Source: CAIVAT01 sp037141055 | Lineage (GTDB): Bacteria > Bacteroidota > Bacteroidia > Bacteroidales > FEN-979 | Length of the DNA stretch: 10,165 nt | Reading direction: 5' to 3' | Assembly: GCA_037141055.1 (NCBI GenBank) | Contig: JBAXDH010000134.1 | Span: 1 to 10,165 of the forward strand | In this document: in pieces, positions 1-5,361 of the stretch | Numbering within the stretch: position 1 is the stretch's first letter | How the letters are laid out: every line of letters starts with the position of its first letter | Translations under genes and position numbers: made by a program | Notes under the pieces: generated by a model | Told to the model about the DNA's origin: nothing | Database searches by the model: none | What the model saw: the letters and a program-made list of their open reading frames with translations, nothing else

Positions 1-395
1 AAAACGAAAAGTGAAAAGCAGACCCACATGGGGGGCCATGTTCCTGCACCAGCAGTCCCCCATCGGGGGCCTTATTCCTGCACCAGCAGACCCCCATCGG
101 GGGTCATATTTTGTTAGCACGTATGCCCAACGCCGTATCCGCGGCCCCGTCGGGGCCGGATTTTCGCATGATGCGACCGGGTCAGACATGCGTTGCAGCA
201 TTGCGCCGGAAGGAGATTTGTTTTCCCAGATTGATTTGTCGCAAAATTCGACCCCTGACGGGGCCGGTAAACCGTATTGTTTACGCCGCGTTTCTACCAA
301 TATCGCGCTCCGCCGGAGCGCTGTTGTTCGTTTGGGAGTGAAAAGAGATGAATGAACAACGGTGAGTGAAAAGTGAAAACCGAAAAGTGAAAAGC
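1..395. repeat. Compound intergenic hairpin-repeat element with flanking direct repeats
   Basis: This stretch has no convincing gene. It is bounded by near-identical direct repeats: gaaaagtgaaaagc preceded by aaaac lies at 1-19, and again at 376-395 with one extra C. Between them are short GC-rich hairpins: 57-69 (ccccc/ggggg), 89-105 (gaccccc/gggggtc, 3-nt loop), 142-158 (cggcccc/ggggccg, loop gtc), 252-263 (cccc/gggg) and 305-321 (gcgctcc/ggagcgc, loop gcc). The order of a cccc-gggg hairpin, then a taccaatat stretch, then a gcgctcc-ggagcgc hairpin resembles multicopy intergenic repeats I know from Bacteroidota genomes, but copy number cannot be seen here. The flanking repeats could be a target duplication or part of the element. 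Open frames across it code for low-complexity residues and are not believed. Confidence 0.6.
17..118. repeat. Three tandem 34-bp units with GC hairpins
   Basis: Three head-to-tail units occupy 17-50, 51-84 and 85-118. Each begins agcag(a/t)ccc, followed by a C-run, a 3-4 nt spacer, a G-run, then an AT-rich linker. Units 1 and 2 share the linker end ttcctgcacc, while unit 3 ends differently (ttgttagcac). Units 2 and 3 form clean ccccc-atc-ggggg stems. The unit 1 stem is imperfect (cccacatgggg). The array forms the left part of the larger repeat element. Confidence 0.75.
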
Positions 396-421
396 GGGGT
401 GGCACCAGCTTTTCACTTTTC
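382..421 (-). terminator. Perfect 14-bp-stem hairpin at the 3' end of cinA
   Basis: The arm gaaaagtgaaaagc (382-395) and its exact reverse complement (408-421) enclose a 12-nt loop, giving a 14-bp perfect stem that starts 10 bases past the cinA stop. Read on the minus strand it is followed by a T-rich stretch (cggttttcacttttcac), so it could end transcription of the minus-strand operon. The stem is AT-rich and its arm also occurs at 6-19, so it may simply be part of the repeat element rather than a dedicated terminator. A terminator role is inferred. Confidence 0.45.
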
Positions 422-431
422 CTTCTTCCTT

Positions 432-1688
432 CTATTTTAGGAGAAGGTTTTTCCTCAAAAGATTAAGGGCCTGCAAGGCGGTACGCCGGATATTTCGCTC
501 CCGGCTGTCGCCAAAAACAAATTGCTCTGCAAATACTTCATCGGGTGTTGCAATGGCAATCCAGGTGGTGCCCACCGGTTTATCGGCCGATCCTCCGTCG
601 GGACCGGCGATTCCGGTGGTTGCGATGGCATAGTCAACATCGAATTTCGATTGAAGGGAGATGGCCATTTCAATCGCAACCTGCCTGCTCACAGCGCCAT
701 GTTTTTCCAGGCTTTCAGCGCTTACCCCGAGAAAATGCTCCTTGATTTCATTGGAATATGCAATTAACGACCCCTTATAATAGGCAGAACTCCCCGGAAC
801 AGAGGTGATCATCGCAGCGATGGCGCCGCCGGTGCAGCTTTCGGCAGTTGCAAACGTGGCCTGCTGCGCTGTGAGCATCCTTCCGACGATCATCTCCAGG
901 GTTTCATCGTCCTGGCCGTAAAGGTATTCCGGGATGAGTTCCTGCAGCCTGGCAACCTCTTCGTCAACCTGGCGATGCAGCGTAATTTCATCGGGACCCA
1001 TGCCCGAAAGCCGCAGCCTGACAATGCCCGGCTGGGGAAGGTACGCCAGTTTGATGTGTACAGGCAGGGCGTTTTCCCATGATTCGATCTTTGCCGCAAG
1101 GAATGACTCCCCGATACCCTGTGCCAGCAATGTTTTGTGATAAATGAACGGTGTTTTAAACGATTGCCGGAGGCGCGGGATCACGGAATCAGTCATCATG
1201 GCCTTCATTTCAAAGGGCACTCCCGGCATGGAAACAAAAACTGTCCTGCCACCGCCGATCCGTTCCTTCTCAAACCACATTCCGCGGGCCGTTCCCAGTT
1301 TATTCGGAACAGATGTGCAGGATTCGGGCAACTCGGCCTGCAGCCGGTTGAGTTCTGTAACCGGGTAGCCGCGGCGCGCGAACATCGCTTCCACATCGCG
1401 GAAAGCCTCCTCGTTAAAAACAAGCTTAGTGTTGAAAAACTCGCACAGGGTATGCTTGGTGATATCGTCTTTTGTCGGCCCGATGCCTCCTGAAATAAGG
1501 ACAACCTCCGCATGTTTTTCCGCTTCTGCAAGGGCATCCAGGATGTGCCTGCGCTCGTCGCCGATCACGGAGACCTGGAAGACCCTGAATCCCGACAGGT
1601 TCAGCTGTTCCGCCATCCAGGCGGCATTGGTGTTGATCACCTGCCCGATGAGCAGTTCATCACCGATGTTGATGATTTCTACGTTCAT
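432..1688 (-). CDS. cinA: CinA-family protein (nicotinamide-nucleotide amidohydrolase / MoCF-like domain)
   Basis: This is a full-length 418-residue CinA-type protein. The N-terminal MoCF/COG1058-like domain (about 1-170) opens with EIINIGDELLIGQ and carries SGGIGPTKDD (66-75) and PGVPFEM (155-161). The C-terminal PncC-like domain (about 260-418) carries TAESCTGG (281-288), YYKGSLIAYSN (303-313) and TGIAGPDGG (358-366). In characterised relatives the C-terminal domain deamidates nicotinamide mononucleotide to nicotinate mononucleotide, recycling pyridine nucleotides. The N-terminal domain has been linked to ADP-ribose pyrophosphatase activity. The protein should be cytoplasmic. The competence/damage-inducible name is historical. 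All the main family motifs are intact, so it is probably active. Its ATG overlaps the stop of the upstream membrane gene by four bases (ATGA), which implies co-transcription and translational coupling. A strong hairpin follows the stop. Confidence 0.96.
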   Translation of the reverse strand: MNVEIINIGDELLIGQVINTNAAWMAEQLNLSGFRVFQVSVIGDERRHILDALAEAEKHAEVVLISGGIGPTKDDITKHTLCEFFNTKLVFNEEAFRDVEAMFARRGYPVTELNRLQAELPESCTSVPNKLGTARGMWFEKERIGGGRTVFVSMPGVPFEMKAMMTDSVIPRLRQSFKTPFIYHKTLLAQGIGESFLAAKIESWENALPVHIKLAYLPQPGIVRLRLSGMGPDEITLHRQVDEEVARLQELIPEYLYGQDDETLEMIVGRMLTAQQATFATAESCTGGAIAAMITSVPGSSAYYKGSLIAYSNEIKEHFLGVSAESLEKHGAVSRQVAIEMAISLQSKFDVDYAIATTGIAGPDGGSADKPVGTTWIAIATPDEVFAEQFVFGDSRERNIRRTALQALNLLRKNLLLK

Positions 1689-2551
1689 ATTTGTTCTTCT
1701 TTCAGTCGCGAGTTCAGTTCTCTTACAGTCGTGATGCCTTCCATCAACCCGGGGATGTAATCGGTGGAGGCGATGAAGGTCCAGATGTACGACACAATGG
1801 CATACGTTTTACCCGTGGAGAACTCGTCGACATCCACGGCAATGAACAGCACCCCGATAAAGATAAACATCAGCAATACCTTGATAATCAGGTAATCAAA
1901 CGAACTCCATTTGGCGATTTTCGCCTGTGGCAGTACCATGTGGTGAAAATACTCCCGGATTGATTGCGGACTGCCTGTTTCAATTACGCGATACTGGTCT
2001 TCACGCTTGTCGTGCAGGTTTCGCTGGAGTGTGACAACATTCTTGCGGTAAATGTTGTTGATCACCCCGATGGGCACGATTACCAGGGCCGCCAGGGCGG
2101 CGATCCGCCAATCATAGAAAAACAGGGCAATGATGGCGCCGAAGGTGGCCGATAATTGCCAGATGACCTCCGGCAACCGCTCTTTGAGGAAAACAATATA
2201 TTCCTTGGCAAGATCGGCACGGGCAAAAATTGTAGAAGTGGGCAGGCCTTTTTTTCTGGAATAGTTGATGACATTGGTGGCGGTGTCGGCATAGATCTTT
2301 GCATACACTTTGCCGCTGAAATACCGGTGGAGCGTTCCGCCGGCCACATTCAGCAGGTAGATCATCGCCCAGACCAGCAATGGCAGCATGTAATTGACCT
2401 TTTCCTTGTCGTAGAAACGCTCGATCATTGCATCCAGCAACTTGCCGAAAAAGGTGGGTTCAATGATCCAAGAAATGTTTTCAAGCAATACAAACGAAAG
2501 GACCAGGAGAATTGAATATCTGAATTTTTTTACAATATCGATGATGGTCAT
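1685..2551 (-). CDS. ABC-exporter-type six-helix membrane domain protein lacking an ATPase
   Basis: The 288-residue product looks like the transmembrane half of an ABC exporter. About six hydrophobic segments are visible, near residues 12-30, 54-72, 131-146, 150-165, 221-239 and 249-268. They are separated by long charged helices such as 167-190, which resemble the cytoplasmic coupling region of exporters. The chain ends with the charged tail RELNSRLKEEQI shortly after the last helix. It has no Walker A, signature or Walker B motif, so no nucleotide-binding domain is present, and no separate ATPase gene lies in this window. It resembles the family annotated as ABC transporter six-transmembrane domain protein (Pfam ABC_membrane_3, from memory). 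Substrate and partner are unknown. It could pair with an ATPase encoded elsewhere or work without one. It is the first gene of an operon with cinA. The ATG at 2551 lies about 20 bases from a minus-strand -7 box. Confidence 0.85.
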   Translation of the reverse strand: MTIIDIVKKFRYSILLVLSFVLLENISWIIEPTFFGKLLDAMIERFYDKEKVNYMLPLLVWAMIYLLNVAGGTLHRYFSGKVYAKIYADTATNVINYSRKKGLPTSTIFARADLAKEYIVFLKERLPEVIWQLSATFGAIIALFFYDWRIAALAALVIVPIGVINNIYRKNVVTLQRNLHDKREDQYRVIETGSPQSIREYFHHMVLPQAKIAKWSSFDYLIIKVLLMFIFIGVLFIAVDVDEFSTGKTYAIVSYIWTFIASTDYIPGLMEGITTVRELNSRLKEEQI

Positions 2552-2570
2552 GGCAGTCGTGGATTGGCTG

Positions 2571-2578
2571 CAAAGTTA
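2571..2578 (-). promoter_or_regulatory. Bacteroidota-type -7 box for the ABC-membrane/cinA operon
   Basis: On the minus strand this reads TAACTTTG, an exact match to the Bacteroidota primary-sigma -7 consensus TAnnTTTG. It sits 19 bases upstream of the minus-strand ATG at 2551, leaving a short leader. A TTTG that could be the -33 element occurs at 2606-2609 (minus), but the 27-base gap is longer than usual, so only the -7 box is called. Confidence 0.6.
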
Positions 2579-2591
2579 TCAAATGATGTGG

Positions 2592-2599
2592 TATCTTTG
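2592..2599 (+). promoter_or_regulatory. Bacteroidota-type -7 box for the lipoprotein gene
   Basis: TATCTTTG matches TAnnTTTG. A TTG at 2564-2566 could be the -33 element with a 25-base gap, slightly long. Transcription would start near 2605, leaving almost no leader for the ATG at 2611 and about 17 bases for the ATG at 2623. This favours the second start. The box lies only 13 bases from the minus-strand -7 box, so the two divergent promoters overlap. Confidence 0.55.
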
Positions 2600-2622
2600 A
2601 TGTCCCAAATATGAATGCTGTT

Positions 2623-3474
2623 ATGAAATCCAGATTTCTGACCGTCGCGGTTCTCACTGTCGTATTATACGGATGCGTTTCCCGTCAAGCTGATCCCGGC
2701 GTTTACCGTTATTATTATGGGAAAAGGGACAATCTTGACATCTGGATTGTTGACGGGTATAAGGTCCGGCACAAGATTTACAAGGAATTTTTATACGGGG
2801 GAAATGATCAGCGCTATTGTTTCAACCCGCCCGGGGAAATCTGGATCGACCATGCCGTTTCCTGCGAAGAATTTGAGCTCACCCTTGCCCACGAACTGAA
2901 TGAGCGGCACCTGATGGCGAAATTTGGCTGGACCTACGACAAGGCACATGACTCTTCCCTGGCTGTGGAACTGGTGATGCGGCGGGTCTCCGACAGCATT
3001 TGCCGCAGTCACGAGGCTGCACTGAATGCGGTATCGCCTACAGACTGGAGCAAACGGAAGGAAATCCCCTCCCTTCCCGACAGCATCAGGCTGAAAGGGA
3101 TTTACCGGGTCAAAGTTGGGGTGATAGACAATGTAAGCATTTGGATCGTTGACGGTTACATGGTTCGGAAGAATGTATTTCCCGATTTCGGATTCAGCGG
3201 GAATGACCTGGTGTATCATTTCATTCCTCCGAAGGAAATATGGATCGACGGGCAGATTTCATGCGAGGAGATGGAATATTCGGTTGCTGCCGAGTTGACG
3301 GAGCGCAGGCTGATGCAGCAGGGCACCTCTTACAGCGATGCCTATGAATCCTCGGTGGAACACATTCGTTTGCTGCGCGACCAGGTTGAAAGCCGGATCA
3401 AAAACCATCCGCCCCTGGTGATCCCGGATACCCTGCAGCGGGAATCGGGAAAGAAGGACCCTGCCGAAAAATGA
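2623..3474 (+). CDS. Lipoprotein with a duplicated putative metal-binding (HExxE) domain
   Basis: I do not recognise a named family. From the ATG at 2623 the product is 283 residues. An ATG at 2611 would add MNAV, but the promoter spacing and the classic signal MKSRFLTVAVLTVVLYGC favour 2623. The lipobox is LYGC, so the mature protein is probably a lipid-anchored envelope protein. Residue numbers below count from 2611. The body is two copies of a roughly 97-residue domain (about 32-130 and 164-260). Both contain IWIVDGY-VR, GND, PP-EIWID and SCEE, followed by a helix. Copy 1 has HELNE (94-98) and a downstream AH (H113), a pattern of HExxE plus a distal His that suggests a bound metal. Copy 2 reads AELTE and AY at the same places, so both histidines are lost. 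Copy 1 may be catalytic or metal-binding and copy 2 structural. That function is inference. The stop lies 40 bases before the next gene's likely start. Confidence 0.8.
   Translation: MKSRFLTVAVLTVVLYGCVSRQADPGVYRYYYGKRDNLDIWIVDGYKVRHKIYKEFLYGGNDQRYCFNPPGEIWIDHAVSCEEFELTLAHELNERHLMAKFGWTYDKAHDSSLAVELVMRRVSDSICRSHEAALNAVSPTDWSKRKEIPSLPDSIRLKGIYRVKVGVIDNVSIWIVDGYMVRKNVFPDFGFSGNDLVYHFIPPKEIWIDGQISCEEMEYSVAAELTERRLMQQGTSYSDAYESSVEHIRLLRDQVESRIKNHPPLVIPDTLQRESGKKDPAEK
2704..3390 (+). repeat. Internal domain duplication within the lipoprotein gene
   Basis: The protein segments encoded by 2704-3000 and 3100-3390 align along their length. The shared anchors are DN-(L/V)-x-IWIVDGY, the (Y/F)-x-(G)GND turn, PP-x-EIWID, SCEE, (A)ELxER-x-LM and Y-x-x-A-(H/Y)-x-S. 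The nucleotide sequences have diverged, so the duplication is old and probably inherited rather than recent. One gap is needed between LM and the following tyrosine. Confidence 0.8.
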
Positions 3475-3492
3475 GCCCATGCCAATTTATCG

Positions 3493-3500
3493 TATTTTTG
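3493..3500 (+). promoter_or_regulatory. Bacteroidota-type -7 box for the nucleoside phosphorylase gene
   Basis: TATTTTTG matches TAnnTTTG and is followed by caaaaaatggaaccATG, a typical short A-rich Bacteroidota leader. Transcription would start near 3507, just before the ATG at 3515. No clear -33 TTTG is visible at the expected distance. The box falls inside the frame that would be used if translation began at 3479, which argues against that earlier start. Confidence 0.55.
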
Positions 3501-3514
3501 CAAAAAATGGAACC

Positions 3515-4387
3515 ATGCCCTTACTTGCCGAACCTGACCTGATCGTTAATGAAAACGGCAGTGTCTACCATATCTGCATGAGGCCCGAAGACCTGGCCGA
3601 TACCGTAATTGTTGTCGGAGACCCGCAGCGGGTTCATGAGATTTCCGATCATTTCACAGGAATCGACCATCGCGCCTCAAACCGTGAATTCATTTCACAG
3701 ACCGGCTATTACCGCGGAAAGCGGATTACCGCCCTATCCACGGGCATCGGAACAGACAACTGCGACATCGTGATGCACGAACTGGATGCCCTGGCAAACT
3801 TTGACCTGAAAACCAGGGTTCAGAAGCCCGTCCACAAATCGCTGAGCATCATCCGCATCGGCACTTCCGGGTCCATCCAGCCGGATGTGCCGGTGAACAG
3901 TTTCGGGCTGTCAACCCACGCCGTGGGGCTCGACAACCTGCTTCATTTTTACCGTGGCACTCCCGGCATCATCGACCAGGGGATGACGGAAGCGTTTGCA
4001 GTCCATGCTTCCTGGCCGAAAGACCTGTCAAAACCATATTTTGTAAAAGGTTCGGACAGGCTGATCGGACTGTTGAAACCTTACTCCGTGTCGGGCATCA
4101 CCGCCACCGCCCCGGGTTTTTATGGTCCGCAGGGGCGGTTCCTCCGGTTGCCGCTCACAGACCCGGATATGATCAAAAAATTGCAGAGTTTCAGGTACCG
4201 GGATCACCGGATCGTGAACTTTGAAATGGAAACATCGGCATTATACGGTCTCGGGGCCCTGATGGGGCATGAAATGGCAACCATCTGCACCCTGATCGCC
4301 AATCGGGCAACCGGTGAGTACAATGCCGATCATAAAACCGTGGTCAATGCACTGATCGCGCTGGTGCTGGATATCATCACCCGGTAG
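3515..4387 (+). CDS. Nucleoside phosphorylase, uridine-phosphorylase-like (NP-I family)
   Basis: The product is a 290-residue nucleoside phosphorylase of the Udp/COG2820 type. It cleaves a nucleoside with phosphate to a free base and (deoxy)ribose-1-phosphate in nucleoside salvage, in the cytoplasm. Numbering from this start (M1 at 3515), visible family signatures are VGDPQR (34-39), the phosphate-site glycine loop STGIGTDN (75-82), RIGTSGSI (114-121), and FEMET (236-240), whose Glu-Met-Glu contacts the ribose. Uridine is the likeliest substrate by overall resemblance, but specificity cannot be settled by eye. An ATG at 3479 would add 12 residues, but it lies upstream of a matching -7 box and those residues look unrelated to the family. 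Family members usually begin near the MPLLAEPDLIVNENGSVYH stretch. It is followed closely by a palindromic repeat cluster and the SirB1-like gene. Confidence 0.92.
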   Translation: MPLLAEPDLIVNENGSVYHICMRPEDLADTVIVVGDPQRVHEISDHFTGIDHRASNREFISQTGYYRGKRITALSTGIGTDNCDIVMHELDALANFDLKTRVQKPVHKSLSIIRIGTSGSIQPDVPVNSFGLSTHAVGLDNLLHFYRGTPGIIDQGMTEAFAVHASWPKDLSKPYFVKGSDRLIGLLKPYSVSGITATAPGFYGPQGRFLRLPLTDPDMIKKLQSFRYRDHRIVNFEMETSALYGLGALMGHEMATICTLIANRATGEYNADHKTVVNALIALVLDIITR

Positions 4388-4391
4388 GGTC

Positions 4392-4482
4392 GGCCATGGC
4401 GGTAACGACGCACCGCGGTGCGTCGCCACCGCACCGCGGTGCGTCGCCACCGCACCGCGGTGCGTCGCCACCGGCCATGGCC
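4392..4482. repeat. Cluster of perfect GC palindromes in 21-bp tandem units
   Basis: Three identical, contiguous 21-bp units occupy 4410-4430, 4431-4451 and 4452-4472. Each carries the perfect 12-bp palindrome gcaccgcggtgc followed by gtcgccacc. In the first unit the palindrome extends to 18 bp, gacgcaccgcggtgcgtc (4407-4424). The array is framed by ggccatggc (4392-4400) and ggccatggcc (4473-4482), themselves palindromic, so the whole block is close to an inverted repeat. It begins 5 bases after the phosphorylase stop. The gcaccgcggtgc core resembles short palindromic repeats dispersed in many bacterial genomes. It could form stacked hairpins that dampen or end transcription or stabilise the upstream mRNA, though no T-run follows. 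Because 21 is a multiple of three, it stays open in frame with the next gene (HRGASPP repeats). Confidence 0.85.
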
Positions 4483-4503
4483 TGTCCCAACAAAAATAAA
4501 CCA

Positions 4504-5361
4504 ATGACCGAACTAACGACCCTCAACGCCCTGATCAACCTGCTGGATGAACCGGATGAAGCCGCGTACGGCCTGATCAGGGACAGGATCCTCCTGCTGG
4601 GGCAGGATGCGGTCGTGCCTTTGGAAAAAGTCCTCGAGGGGACCTTCAACACGGCCGTGTCGGAGCGCATCCGGTCAATCATCCGGAAAATAAACATGGA
4701 CAACCTGTATGTCGACCTGGTAAACTGGATCAACGTGAGTTCTTCCGATCTGCTTTCAGGGTTTGTCATCGTCACAAAGACCGAGTTTCCGCACCTCGAT
4801 GAAAAGGATATCGTGATCAGGATCGAGCAGCTGAAGATGGACGTGTGGATCGAACTCCATGAAAACCTGACGGCCCTCGAAAATGTTAAAGTGTTGAATC
4901 ATATTCTGTTCGATCTTCATCATTTCGCCGGGAACCAGGGCAACATCATGGCAGCTCAAAACAGTTACATCAACACCCTGCTGGATTCAAAAAAGGGCAG
5001 CCCGCTGTCCCTGGGAATGCTGTACATCATTCTGGCTCAGAAACTCGGATTGCCCGTTTACGGCGTCAACCTTCCCCAGCATTTCATCCTTGCCTACCTT
5101 ACCGGCACAGGGATTGAGAACCCCGGGGAAAATGACGTGCTTTTTTACGTCAATCCCTTTAACAATGGCGCTGTTTTCACCCGCCGCGAAATTGAACTTT
5201 TCATCGGGCAGATGAAGATCAAACCAGAGCGCTCATTTTTCGAACCCTGCAGCAATCCGGATATCATTCACCGCCTGATCAACAACCTGCTGTTCGCCCA
5301 TACTAAACAGGATCCGGAGAAGACCGAAGACCTGGAGAATCTTTTAACCGCCTTTGAATGA
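4504..5361 (+). CDS. SirB1-family transglutaminase-like protein
   Basis: The 285-residue product matches the SirB1/YchA family (Transglut_core2, COG2912), whose biochemical role is not established. The N-terminal half (about 1-110) is helical and resembles the SirB1 N-terminal region. The core runs from about 130 to 225 and includes NHILFDLHHFAGN (132-144), NSYINTLLDSKKGSPLSLG (153-171), LGLPVYGVNLPQHFILAY (181-198) and FYVNPFNNG (214-222). The classical transglutaminase Cys is not present at the KGSPLSLG position, His193 is kept, and the usual acidic residue corresponds to Asn217, so protease or transglutaminase chemistry is unlikely. A start at 4396 is open in frame but reads entirely through the palindromic repeat (HRGASPP units). 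The ATG at 4504 follows a normal A-rich leader. The last four bases overlap the next start (ATGA), implying coupling. Confidence 0.88.
   Translation: MTELTTLNALINLLDEPDEAAYGLIRDRILLLGQDAVVPLEKVLEGTFNTAVSERIRSIIRKINMDNLYVDLVNWINVSSSDLLSGFVIVTKTEFPHLDEKDIVIRIEQLKMDVWIELHENLTALENVKVLNHILFDLHHFAGNQGNIMAAQNSYINTLLDSKKGSPLSLGMLYIILAQKLGLPVYGVNLPQHFILAYLTGTGIENPGENDVLFYVNPFNNGAVFTRREIELFIGQMKIKPERSFFEPCSNPDIIHRLINNLLFAHTKQDPEKTEDLENLLTAFE

Noticed and set aside
17..118. CRISPR array
   Set aside because: The units are contiguous 34-bp tandem repeats without unique spacers, and no cas gene is present.
11..355. Open frame of 114 codons through the left repeat region (and another at 111-341)
   Set aside because: It reads tandem repeats and GC hairpins, has no recognisable domain, and the composition fits an intergenic repeat rather than a protein.
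4396..4503. N-terminal extension of the SirB1-like gene (HRGASPP repeats)
   Set aside because: It is a translation of a palindromic repeat array; the ATG at 4504 follows a normal A-rich leader and matches the expected family length.
4241..4775. Minus-strand frames with VATHRGA repeats
   Set aside because: Because the repeat is palindromic, the opposite strand also stays open. The rest is antisense to clear genes.
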